From positions 1-33,673 of the forward strand of contig JAFGJR010000232.1 of NCBI GenBank assembly GCA_016928975.1: DNA of 33,673 nt. The letters are read 5' to 3'. Position 1 is the stretch's first letter, and every line of letters begins with the position of its first letter. Both the position numbers and the translations under genes were made by a program. Source of the DNA: Sedimentisphaerales bacterium (GTDB lineage: Bacteria > Planctomycetota > Phycisphaerae > Sedimentisphaerales > SG8-4). Below the pieces are notes generated by a model. It was not told where the DNA came from. It made no database searches and saw only the letters and a program-made list of their open reading frames with translations. Positions 17,202-24,672 of this stretch are shown piece after piece.

Positions 17202-18227
17202 TCAACACGCCTCATAGGCTCGCGACGTGGCGATCATCACCCGGATATTCTCGCTGGGCGTCTCTGCCGGTATGGCGCAACCGGCGTTGAGGATGAACCG
17301 GGCGCAGCCGGAGTAGACGTCAAGCAGCTTCCTCGTCTGGCGTCTCACGTCTTCGGGCGTACCCAATGCAAGCACTCCGGACGGGTCGATATTCCCGATC
17401 AGGCATGCGGCATCTTTGAACAGCGAGAACACCTGGTCGACATCCGTCTTGTGGTCCAGCTCGAAGCAGTCCGCGCCGGTTTTCAGCATGTCCTTCAGAA
17501 TCGCGGTGGCGTTGCCGCAGATATGAAGCGCATAGGGCAGCCCGAGGGAATGGGCGTGCTCGACCACACGCCTCTCGTAGGGCAGAGCGAACTTCCGGTA
17601 CATCTGCGGAGAGATCATCTCGCACCCGGCGGGACTGTCCCCGTTCGAAACCATGTGACAGCCCGTCTGGGCCATCAGTTGGACGAACTGACAGGTCGCA
17701 GCCGTGCAGTGCTCCAGCAGCGCAAACACGCCGTCCTCGTCAGTGACCAGGTCCATCATCCACTGCTCGGGCGTTCGCATCATGCTCGCCAGCGAAAACG
17801 GCGACTGATCGCAGTTGCCCCGGATGTAGACCTCGTCGCCAAAGTGGCCCCGCAGGATGCGGACCGCTTCGATCCAGTGCTGTACGTATCGATACTTGCC
17901 GACATCCGCCGGATCGAGGTCTCTCGCCTCTCCGAGACGAGCCAGGCCCGGTCCACGCGCCCTGGCCGGTTGATCCTCCGGGAAATCCACCGGCGCGCCT
18001 ACCGCTCCCGCGAGCGTAGCCGTATCGACGTCCACCACGATCCCGTCATACCGGTACGTCTCAATAGCCTGGATGAAGCTGTCGGCGATCTTTCGGGGGT
18101 CGTCGCGATATTGGGCCATCGTACAGCCGGCTTCCCGTGCGGCCATCATGAAGTTGTGCAGCATGATGGGCCGTGTGTCCGCACGCCGACCTTCGACAGC
18201 CGCTTTGATTCTCTCGTAACCGTTCAG
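17202..18227 (-). CDS. UroD-superfamily protein, MtaA-like (probable zinc methyltransferase-type), CTG start
   Basis: This 341-residue TIM-barrel protein is related to uroporphyrinogen decarboxylase and to the MtaA/MtbA methyltransferases. It lacks the R-Q-A-G-R-Y motif of true HemE and instead has H235-I-C237-G-N with Cys317 in N-A-G-C-A-I-P, the H-x-C...C zinc pattern of MtaA-type enzymes. The first ATG (18164) would cut off the conserved first helix N-G-Y-E-R-I-K-A-A-V-E-G-R-R. No ATG, GTG or TTG precedes it in frame, but CTG 18227 has AAGGGAA five bases upstream, so I take CTG. It is the last gene of the haem operon, 42 bases after ahbA. Its role there is unknown; the sirohaem route does not need HemE. 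Confidence 0.8.
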   Translation of the reverse strand: MNGYERIKAAVEGRRADTRPIMLHNFMMAAREAGCTMAQYRDDPRKIADSFIQAIETYRYDGIVVDVDTATLAGAVGAPVDFPEDQPARARGPGLARLGEARDLDPADVGKYRYVQHWIEAVRILRGHFGDEVYIRGNCDQSPFSLASMMRTPEQWMMDLVTDEDGVFALLEHCTAATCQFVQLMAQTGCHMVSNGDSPAGCEMISPQMYRKFALPYERRVVEHAHSLGLPYALHICGNATAILKDMLKTGADCFELDHKTDVDQVFSLFKDAACLIGNIDPSGVLALGTPEDVRRQTRKLLDVYSGCARFILNAGCAIPAETPSENIRVMIATSRAYEAC

Positions 18228-18231
18228 GAGA

Positions 18232-18238
18232 TTCCCTT
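18232..18238 (-). promoter_or_regulatory. Ribosome binding site supporting a CTG start
   Basis: AAGGGAA precedes CTG 18227 by about five bases on the minus strand. It is the only site near the point where protein similarity begins. Confidence 0.5.
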
Positions 18239-18269
18239 GTGGCCAGGCCGCTGCTTCGCCTCGCGAGCT

Positions 18270-18728
18270 TCAGGCCCGAGCAGTGAACCGTGCATCCAGC
18301 TTGAACATGCGTTTCATGGGAAGGTCCAGGACATCTGACGGATCGAGGGACAGGTCCCTGCGAATCTCGTCGAGAATCGCCTGGATTCTCCCGTTGGTGG
18401 CGGCGATGATGGTGAACCAGATGTTGAACTCGTGGTCGCGCAGGTAGCTGTGCGTCACATCGGGATACCGGCCGATCACTTCCGCTGCACGCTCCACGAG
18501 GCCCGCTTCGACACGGACCGCCGCCAACGTGCTGCAGAAGCCGAGTTTGCGCGAATCGAAGCTGGCCCCGATCCGTCGAATTACGCCCTGTTCCATCAAG
18601 TTCTCCACTCGCCGCCACAACAGATCGGCATTGAGATCCAGTCGCTCGGCGAGGACCTCGTAGGGTCGCTCGCTCAAGGGGAAGTCCGACTGCAACGCGT
18701 CGAGGATTCTACGGTCCACGTCATCCAT
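18270..18728 (-). CDS. ahbA: Sirohaem decarboxylase subunit (AhbA-like; Lrp/AsnC fold)
   Basis: This 152-residue protein has an N-terminal winged-helix half like Lrp/AsnC regulators and a C-terminal ferredoxin-like half. G-V-I-R-R-I-G-A-S-F-D-S-R-K-L-G-F, then Y-P-D-V-T-H-S-Y and F-N-I-W-F-T-I, are the marks of the AhbA/NirD-type enzyme. Together with AhbB it removes the C12 and C18 carboxyl groups of sirohaem to give didecarboxysirohaem. Such genes are often mis-named transcription regulators; the operon with ahbB, ahbC, ahbD and hemA argues for the enzyme. It overlaps the end of ahbC by 8 bases. The A versus B assignment is from motif memory and could be swapped. Confidence 0.85.
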   Translation of the reverse strand: MDDVDRRILDALQSDFPLSERPYEVLAERLDLNADLLWRRVENLMEQGVIRRIGASFDSRKLGFCSTLAAVRVEAGLVERAAEVIGRYPDVTHSYLRDHEFNIWFTIIAATNGRIQAILDEIRRDLSLDPSDVLDLPMKRMFKLDARFTARA

Positions 18729-19995
18729 CGCGACGATCCTTTGCGAATGGGGAGAGGTCGAAATCCTCGCCGGCGTTCACGAGGTCCCGCCGCTGAGCCT
18801 CGCTCAAGCCGATTTCGTCATCTGTGAGATAACAGGCGGGGTCGGGCGCCCAGGGATCGCTGAAATACGTGTCCGCCCGGACGCGGAGGCTGCCCCCACA
18901 GGCATCGAAGTACCTGCACAGTCTGCACCGGCCCTTGATGCGCGCTCGGCGGTCTCGAAGTCCTTTCAGCAAGGGCTCATCGGGATCGGTCCAGATTTCG
19001 CTGAACAGCTTTTCTCGGATGTTGCCCAGATCGTAGCGCCACCAGAACTGGTCCGGATGGACGTTGCCGTTGTAGTCGATGCACCCGATCCCCACGCCGC
19101 TGCTGTATAAGCCCCCACCATTCCAGGTGAGCAACCGCCAAACGTCCGGCGCCCGTGCGTCTCCGTCGGCCAGCAGCTTCAGATACAGGTAGACACCGTC
19201 GACGTGGTTATCCACGGTCAGAATGTCGGTCTTGCGTCCCGCCTGCTTGAACGACCGGGTCTTGGCAAGGATGTGGTTCAGTGCATCGCGTGTCTGGGCG
19301 TGGGTCAGGTCCTCGTCGGCGATGGATGCGCCCCGGCCGCTGGGGACCAGATGATAGAAGCACGCGCGCTCGACGCCCTCAGCCTCAAAGAAATCGAAGA
19401 GCCCTTCGATATCCTGGACGTTTCTGCGAGTCAGCGTCAATCGAAGGCCGACCCGCACGCCGGCGCCCTGGCAATTTCGGATGCCCCGGACCGCCTGCTC
19501 AAAGGCGCCGGTGACGCCGCGGAACTCGTCGTTGACCGGCCCGATGCCATCAAGGCTGATCCCCACGTAGGAGACTCCGAGCTGTTTGATCTCTCTGGCC
19601 TGGTCTGCGCCTATCAGCGTCCCGTTGGTCGAGATGACCACTCGCAGCCCCTTGTCAGCGGCGTAGTGCATCAGCTCGAACAAGTCGTGACGCAACAGGG
19701 GTTCGCCGCCCGAGAACAGAATCGATGGCACCCCGAAGCGGGCCAGGTCATCAATGACCGTCCTGGCCTCGGCCGTGGAGATCTCATCGCACGTCTTGCC
19801 CATGCCGCTATCGTTATAGCAGTGAACGCACTGCAAGTTGCACTTGCGGGTGATATTCCATACCACAATGGGTCGCCTCTGGGCGGCCTTGGCCGGGACC
19901 GTCTCGCCGGCGCGTTCACCGGAATCCTTCTGGCCGTAGCGAAGCCAGTCGCCTGGCGTGATCTGGTCGCAGTACAGCTTGCTGATATTGATCAT
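18721..19995 (-). CDS. ahbC: Radical SAM didecarboxysirohaem deacetylase AhbC
   Basis: This 424-residue radical SAM enzyme has C52-N-L-Q-C56-V-H-C59 for the SAM-binding 4Fe-4S cluster, a F-S-G-G-E-P-L motif and a SPASM-like cysteine region near the end (C-R-L-C-R-Y-F-D-A-C-G-G). The opening M-I-N-I-S-K-L-Y-C followed by W-L-R-Y-G is typical of AhbC and its denitrification relative NirJ. AhbC removes the two acetate side chains of didecarboxysirohaem, giving Fe-coproporphyrin III. With ahbD 9 bases upstream and ahbA overlapping downstream, AhbC is favoured over NirJ; no nir genes are visible. Confidence 0.88.
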   Translation of the reverse strand: MINISKLYCDQITPGDWLRYGQKDSGERAGETVPAKAAQRRPIVVWNITRKCNLQCVHCYNDSGMGKTCDEISTAEARTVIDDLARFGVPSILFSGGEPLLRHDLFELMHYAADKGLRVVISTNGTLIGADQAREIKQLGVSYVGISLDGIGPVNDEFRGVTGAFEQAVRGIRNCQGAGVRVGLRLTLTRRNVQDIEGLFDFFEAEGVERACFYHLVPSGRGASIADEDLTHAQTRDALNHILAKTRSFKQAGRKTDILTVDNHVDGVYLYLKLLADGDARAPDVWRLLTWNGGGLYSSGVGIGCIDYNGNVHPDQFWWRYDLGNIREKLFSEIWTDPDEPLLKGLRDRRARIKGRCRLCRYFDACGGSLRVRADTYFSDPWAPDPACYLTDDEIGLSEAQRRDLVNAGEDFDLSPFAKDRRDG

Positions 19996-20004
19996 CGATC
20001 TACC

Positions 20005-21099
20005 CTATCCGACGCAGCCTTCTGCGCCGGGCGGAATGTAGGCACAGAAAGGCTCCTGGGCCATGTAGTTGCCGGTCATCCCGAAAGCCCTTGCCCGGCA
20101 GCCGCCACAGACCCGCTTGTAGCCGCACACGCCGCACTTGCCCTCCAGAGCCTCGACATCCCGCATCCGGGCCAGATCCGCGTTCTCATCCCAGATTTGT
20201 GTAAGTGTCGTGTCGAATAGATTGCCGCAGTTCACAGGCAGATAACCGCAAGGGTACACATCGCCCCGATGGCTGACAAAGAGCACGCCGAGACCGGCCA
20301 GACAGCCCTTCGATTGCGGATTGCGGATCGCGGATTGCGGACTACTGGCGGCAGATTCGGCTTGCAGTTGTCTCTTGATTCGTTCGTAGTGCGGGCCGCA
20401 GGTCACTTTGATCTGAATCTGCCCCTTGCTTTCCAGCGTGAAGATGTCTCGCATGATCTGCTCATACTGCTGGGGCGACAGCATGTCTGTCTCGGCCAAC
20501 ACCTGTCCGCACCCTACGGGGACAAGCATGAAGATATGAACGGCCACCGCCCCCAGGGATTGCGCCAAGCTGTAGACATCCTGCAACTGGTGGGCGTTCT
20601 GCTTCGTCAGGGTGACGTTGATCTGGAAAGGCACCGCATGGGCGTGGAGCTGTCGAATCCCCTGAATTGCCGCATCGAAAGCCCCGGCAATCTGCCGCAT
20701 CCGGTCGTGAACGTCGGCGGTGGCGCCATCGAGACTCACCGACACGCGTGCGATCCCGCTGTCGTGAATCTGCAACGCCTTGTCGCTGTCGATTAGTGTG
20801 CCATTCGTGGCCAGTGCGACCGTGACCCTATGCTGTCTCGCCTTGCCCACCAGATGAAACAAGTCCTCGCGACATAACGGCTCACCGCCCGAGAACACCA
20901 TAACAGGCATCTGCGGCTGGGTACGGCCGAGATCCGCAAGTTGCTTGATTAGTGCTTCGCCCTGTGACGTGGAGAGATCAGCCGAACCGGTCGCATCCGA
21001 CTCCAGCCGTCGGCAATGGGCACAGGCCAGATTGCACCGGATCGTCGTCTCCCAAAACAGCATACGCAGAGGTCGCTGAGATGCCACCGCCGGTTTCAT
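20005..21099 (-). CDS. ahbD: Radical SAM haem b synthase AhbD
   Basis: This 364-residue enzyme starts at ATG 21099, which overlaps the hemA stop as ATGA; a longer frame adds 60 unrelated residues. C22-N-L-A-C26-A-H-C29 binds the radical SAM cluster. Further cysteines in C-G-Y-L-P-V-N-C and C-G-V-C-G-Y-K-R-V-C-G-G-C form the auxiliary-cluster region. It oxidatively decarboxylates two propionates of Fe-coproporphyrin III to vinyls, yielding haem b. Around residues 253-263 the protein carries S-P-Q-S-A-I-R-N-P-Q-S, encoded by a tandem heptamer repeat and out of keeping with the rest; it probably sits in a surface loop. The neighbouring radical SAM gene is AhbC. Confidence 0.87.
   Translation of the reverse strand: MKPAVASQRPLRMLFWETTIRCNLACAHCRRLESDATGSADLSTSQGEALIKQLADLGRTQPQMPVMVFSGGEPLCREDLFHLVGKARQHRVTVALATNGTLIDSDKALQIHDSGIARVSVSLDGATADVHDRMRQIAGAFDAAIQGIRQLHAHAVPFQINVTLTKQNAHQLQDVYSLAQSLGAVAVHIFMLVPVGCGQVLAETDMLSPQQYEQIMRDIFTLESKGQIQIKVTCGPHYERIKRQLQAESAASSPQSAIRNPQSKGCLAGLGVLFVSHRGDVYPCGYLPVNCGNLFDTTLTQIWDENADLARMRDVEALEGKCGVCGYKRVCGGCRARAFGMTGNYMAQEPFCAYIPPGAEGCVG
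20312..20342 (+). repeat. Tandem heptamer repeat inside ahbD
   Basis: Four adjacent copies of GATTGCG (third copy GATCGCG) at 20312-20339 are followed by GAC. Similar arrays are common in intergenic DNA of planctomycete-type genomes; here one lies in frame within a gene. Confidence 0.8.
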
Positions 21100-22403
21100 G
21101 CCTGTGTCCCCCCCTGATCCGAAGGATGGCAGGAAATCTCGCGGGCCTGCCGCAAGATGGTATCGACAAGCTTGGCCGCCTCGGCGGGGCCCGCCTCCTT
21201 CGCCACCACGTTGACATTCTGGATGACACAGTGCAACAGCTTGTTCACCACACGGTCGATCGTTTCCTCCAGGGAGCACCGACAGGACGCGTTCTGCCTC
21301 GGCCCGACGAGAAACCGCTCCAGCTCGTTGCGCCCGATTTGGCGGAACTGCTCCTGCATTCGGCCGATCAACGGCCCGATGTCTTTCGCGCGGAACCAGT
21401 CCATGAACTCAGCGGTGCCGGCGTACACGATCTCCAGGCCGCTGGTGACATCTTCCTGGCGGGCCTTGAGATTCTGCTCCGCGACCTCCTTCAGCTCGTC
21501 GATGCTATACAAGTAGACATCCGCAATTCTGTTGATCGCGGGATCGAAGTTGCGAGGCACACCGACGTCGACGATCAGAAGAGACCCTGCCTTGCGTTTT
21601 CGCATGACCTGTTCGAACGACGCCCTGGTGAACAGATAGTCCTGCGCAGCCACCGAGGAGATCACGATATCCGCACGGCCGATGTGCTCACTCAGCTCCT
21701 CCCATTTGCCCGTAGCGATCCCACACCGCCGGGCCAGATCGGCCCCGCGTTCGTAGGATCGGTTCACCACGGTGACGTCCTTGCAGCCGGCCTTGAGCAG
21801 ATGCTGCACGATCAGCTCGCCCGTTTCGCCGGCTCCGACAACCGCGACCTTGGCGCGGGCAATATCGGCGAACAGTTGCAGGGCCAGCTCCACCGCCACG
21901 CCCGCCACGCTCACACGGCCGTTGGAGATCGCCGTGTCGGTGTGGACGCTCTTGGCGGTGAAGAAGGCACAATGGAAGAGCCTGTTGAGAATCTTGCCCG
22001 TGCTCTTGGCGGCGCAGGCAAGACGGTAGCTTTCCTTCACCTGGCCGAGAATCTGTGACTCGCCGACGACCATGCTGTCCAGCCCTGCTGCGACCGACAG
22101 CAGGTGCCGCACCGCATCCTGGTTCTCGTGGAGGTACAGGGCCGTTCTGAACTGCTCCGGCTCCAGGCCGTGAAAGGCCGACAGGAATGCCACCAGCCGA
22201 CCCGCGATCTGCTGCAAGTCCTGCCCGCCTGCATAGTACAGTTCGACCCGGTTACACGTGGACAACAGAACGAACTCGGCCTCAGGCGACATCTGCTTGA
22301 GCTGGCACAGGGCCATAGTGGCCTCGGATGCGCTGAACGCCAGCCGTTCGCGAACCTCCACGTCCGCACTCTTGTGATTCAGGCCGACAAGTACGATGCT
22401 CAT
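21096..22403 (-). CDS. hemA: Glutamyl-tRNA reductase
   Basis: This 435-residue enzyme is of normal length for the family. It opens with V-L-V-G-L-N-H-K-S-A and has the catalytic Cys50 in L-S-T-C-N-R-V-E. The NADPH-binding motif is V-V-G-A-G-E-T-G-E-L, and a C-terminal dimerisation helix region begins near residue 320. It reduces glutamyl-tRNA(Glu) to glutamate-1-semialdehyde, the entry step of tetrapyrrole synthesis. It sits 7 bases after the HemX/CcsA-like gene and overlaps ahbD by 4 bases, so precursor supply and the last haem steps are made from one transcript. hemL, hemB, hemC and hemD are not in the window. Confidence 0.96.
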   Translation of the reverse strand: MSIVLVGLNHKSADVEVRERLAFSASEATMALCQLKQMSPEAEFVLLSTCNRVELYYAGGQDLQQIAGRLVAFLSAFHGLEPEQFRTALYLHENQDAVRHLLSVAAGLDSMVVGESQILGQVKESYRLACAAKSTGKILNRLFHCAFFTAKSVHTDTAISNGRVSVAGVAVELALQLFADIARAKVAVVGAGETGELIVQHLLKAGCKDVTVVNRSYERGADLARRCGIATGKWEELSEHIGRADIVISSVAAQDYLFTRASFEQVMRKRKAGSLLIVDVGVPRNFDPAINRIADVYLYSIDELKEVAEQNLKARQEDVTSGLEIVYAGTAEFMDWFRAKDIGPLIGRMQEQFRQIGRNELERFLVGPRQNASCRCSLEETIDRVVNKLLHCVIQNVNVVAKEAGPAEAAKLVDTILRQAREISCHPSDQGGTQA

Positions 22404-22410
22404 TCCATGC

Positions 22411-23283
22411 TCACGTCGTCAACGTCCCGATCCTGGGCCGAGCCCCCTGCGAGAACCTGTGCTGTGTCGCGCCGGCGACCGTGACCCCTATGATCGCAAT
22501 CAGAATGAAACCGAATACAACAATCGTTGCGTACGCCCGCGCTTTGACTTTGAGCAGGCCGAGTCGATCCAGGACCAGGATCGCCCCCAGCAGGCTCCAG
22601 GCCCCGATGATGCAGATCACCTTGCTGTCGGCCAGCCACGTGGCCAGGCCGGTATCGAGCAGCGAAAGGCCCAGCCCGTTGACCATGCCGACGGTCAGGA
22701 GAACGAAGCCGACCCGCACGCCGAGGTGGTTCATGCGAGCCAGCGTCTCCATGTTGGGGATTCTGCCCAGCACGTGCATGATTGCCTTGTGCTTAAGCCG
22801 GTAGCTGCCGAGCAGGTACAGCACGGAATTCGCGGCGGCGAACACGATCGAGGCCGTCGCCAGGATCATGAAGCTGGCGTGGGCAACCGCCCAGGGCGTT
22901 CGGGCCACCTCCTCGGGCCGAGATGCAGGCCTGGCCACGAGCGCCGCCGCAAGAACGACGCCTGAGATCGACCACACCATCACAGAGTCAAACCAGACTT
23001 GATCGGCGGCACGCTTCATCAGGAGATAGAGCACGCCAAAGACCAGAGCCAGGAGGATGAGAGAGTCAAACAGACTGGTCAGCGGAATCGCCTTGATGGA
23101 TACACCTCGAACCGCCAGCAGCACAGCATCAAGCATCGCCGCGGCAGATACGCATCCTGTGAGCAGCCACTCGTATCGCCGGTGTTTTCTGAGAAGATGC
23201 ACAGCGGCCAATGTCCCCGCGGTGGCGTGCACCATCACGATCAGCAACAGTACGATCGTCTCCAACCCGGACACGTCAAACAT
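22411..23283 (-). CDS. HemX/CcsA-family membrane protein
   Basis: This protein of about 290 residues has eight hydrophobic segments and the layout of the CcsA/HemX family. The tryptophan-rich haem-handling W-x-W-D segment of true CcsA is missing, so a HemX role (control of HemA level or stability) fits the adjacent hemA better than cytochrome c assembly. ATG 23283 is chosen because an AGGA lies at a workable distance; ATG 23295, four residues longer, is almost as good. It follows ahbB by 36 bases. Confidence 0.75.
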   Translation of the reverse strand: MFDVSGLETIVLLLIVMVHATAGTLAAVHLLRKHRRYEWLLTGCVSAAAMLDAVLLAVRGVSIKAIPLTSLFDSLILLALVFGVLYLLMKRAADQVWFDSVMVWSISGVVLAAALVARPASRPEEVARTPWAVAHASFMILATASIVFAAANSVLYLLGSYRLKHKAIMHVLGRIPNMETLARMNHLGVRVGFVLLTVGMVNGLGLSLLDTGLATWLADSKVICIIGAWSLLGAILVLDRLGLLKVKARAYATIVVFGFILIAIIGVTVAGATQHRFSQGARPRIGTLTT

Positions 23284-23319
23284 CCCCGATCCCATTTCCT
23301 GTGGAAGCCACCGACCCGG

Positions 23320-23787
23320 TCACCCGGTGTACCGCGGTGGGGTCTTCTTCAGTTCCTTCTGAGTCGCCAGGATCACGTAGTCCGATATCCCGGCGGCCTC
23401 GCTCATCTGCCCGACTGTCCGCCGGACTTCTTCGGACGTCCTCCCGTGCACCATCGTGTAGACATTGTATTGCCAGGCGGGTGTCGTCTCACGCTCATAG
23501 GCGTGGCTGACCCCCTCGAAGCCGGCGAAGATGGCTCCCACCTCCTGAACGCGGCCCGACTCCACCATCCAGACCACCATGGCGCCTTCCCCCAGACCTA
23601 ACCGGAAGTGGTTCACGATGGCTCCCAGTCGTCGTATCACGCCCTCCTGCCTCCATCGTTCCAGAATCCCCAGCAACTCCTCGACTGAAATACCGACGGT
23701 GCGCGCCAACTCCCGATAGGGCGTGCGAGTCCGAGGCAGCCCATTCTGTAACGCAGCCAGAATCCTCTGCTCAACACTACTACCCAT
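23320..23787 (-). CDS. ahbB: Sirohaem decarboxylase subunit (AhbB-like; Lrp/AsnC fold)
   Basis: This 155-residue protein is the partner of the AhbA-like protein. A winged-helix N-terminus is followed by G-V-I-R-R-L-G-A-I-V-N-H, then A-M-V-V-W, then V-S-H-A-Y-E-R and Y-N-V-Y-T-M-V-H-G, the pattern of the other sirohaem decarboxylase subunit. ATG 23787 begins directly at the conserved region and has GAGGA close in front; an upstream frame to 23904 lacks similarity. It is the first gene of the haem operon, and a run of eight G lies in its leader (23806-23813). Calling it a transcription regulator would ignore the operon. Confidence 0.85.
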   Translation of the reverse strand: MGSSVEQRILAALQNGLPRTRTPYRELARTVGISVEELLGILERWRQEGVIRRLGAIVNHFRLGLGEGAMVVWMVESGRVQEVGAIFAGFEGVSHAYERETTPAWQYNVYTMVHGRTSEEVRRTVGQMSEAAGISDYVILATQKELKKTPPRYTG

Positions 23788-24024
23788 ATTCCTCACTGTC
23801 CCTGGCCCCCCCCGGATACGGCGAGTCGTCTGCACCGCCCCAAGTATCTCAAATTCGACAAAGGCGACGGATGAATTGACGCTTCGTGTCGCAAAACGTT
23901 TCAACGGGACGCCTTCTTGAAGACCACAATTATACTACACCTTTGGAATTATATGTTGTTCCCGCGCTCCCCGCAATGCCTGCCCCTGCTCGGCAACGGG
24001 TGGTCACACACCCAACGCCCGCGG
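23788..24024 (-). promoter_or_regulatory. Leader and probable promoter of the haem operon
   Basis: This 237-base gap lies between the response regulator stop and ahbB, both on the minus strand. An AT-rich island at 23926-23960 stands out in GC-rich DNA and holds a perfect minus-strand TATAAT at 23929-23934, giving a leader of about 135 bases. No good -35 is seen, so an activator may be needed. Confidence 0.4.
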
Positions 24025-24672
24025 TTAGAAATCCACCGACGTCAATCCCTCGCGGATCGCGTACCTGACAAGGTCCGGCACACTCGTGATGCCCAGCTTG
24101 TTCATGACATTGCGCCGCTTGGCGTCTACAGTCTTGGGACTCATGTGCAACTGCCTGGCGATCTGTTTGACGGTCAGGCCCTCGGCCAAATGCTGGAGAA
24201 GCTCACGCTCCGCACTGGTCAGCTCACCGGAAACGGAGACGCCGCCTTTCGAGAGATCGCGCGCGAAGTCCTGGACGACGATGTCCGTGACCTGTGGACT
24301 CAGGTAGCGGTTGCCTGAGATCACAACCTCTATCGCTCTGCGCAGCTCATCAAAGAGATGGGACTTGAGCACGTAGCCATGAGCTCCCATCTTCAGCGCC
24401 TCTCGGACTATGTGTCTGCTCCGATGCACGGAGAGGATAATCACCTTGGTGTTGGGACTCTCCGCCACGATACGGCCGGTCGCCTCCACTCCATTGAGAC
24501 CGGGCATCGTGATGTCCATGATGACAATATCGGGAGAAAGCTCGCGTGTGAGGCGCACCGCGGCCTGACCGTCCTCGGCTTCACCCACTACCGTGATGTC
24601 GCCCTGCTTCTCGAGCAGCGACCGCAGTCCCTGTCGCACGATGGCATGGTCATCCGCAATCAGAATCTTCAT
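24025..24672 (-). CDS. NarL-type response regulator
   Basis: This 215-residue protein has a receiver with D7-D8, phosphoacceptor D53 in V-I-M-D-I-T-M-P-G and the V-L-K-S lysine. A LuxR-type helix-turn-helix follows: L-T-S-A-E-R-E-L-L-Q-H-L-A-E-G then K-Q-I-A-R-Q-L and V-D-A-K-R-R-N-V-M-N-K-L. ATG 24672 overlaps the kinase stop as ATGA, so the two are translated together. It is the DNA-binding output of the signalling operon. Its target is unknown; the haem operon just downstream is one candidate. Confidence 0.93.
   Translation of the reverse strand: MKILIADDHAIVRQGLRSLLEKQGDITVVGEAEDGQAAVRLTRELSPDIVIMDITMPGLNGVEATGRIVAESPNTKVIILSVHRSRHIVREALKMGAHGYVLKSHLFDELRRAIEVVISGNRYLSPQVTDIVVQDFARDLSKGGVSVSGELTSAERELLQHLAEGLTVKQIARQLHMSPKTVDAKRRNVMNKLGITSVPDLVRYAIREGLTSVDF

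Noticed and set aside
17121..18338. A 405-residue plus-strand frame opposite the UroD-like gene
   Set aside because: It is a long antisense frame in GC-rich DNA; the minus strand encodes a clear conserved family.
19204..20220. A 338-residue plus-strand frame opposite ahbC and ahbD
   Set aside because: It is antisense to two radical SAM genes with intact motifs.
20312..20342. Tandem repeat as a CRISPR or regulatory array
   Set aside because: The units are only 7 bases, without spacers, and lie inside a coding frame.
18270..23787. AhbA- and AhbB-like proteins as Lrp/AsnC transcription regulators
   Set aside because: Their C-terminal motifs and the haem operon fit sirohaem decarboxylase subunits.
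23998..24013. GGGTG/CACCC hairpin after the NarL-type regulator as terminator
   Set aside because: The stem is only 5 bp and no T-run follows.
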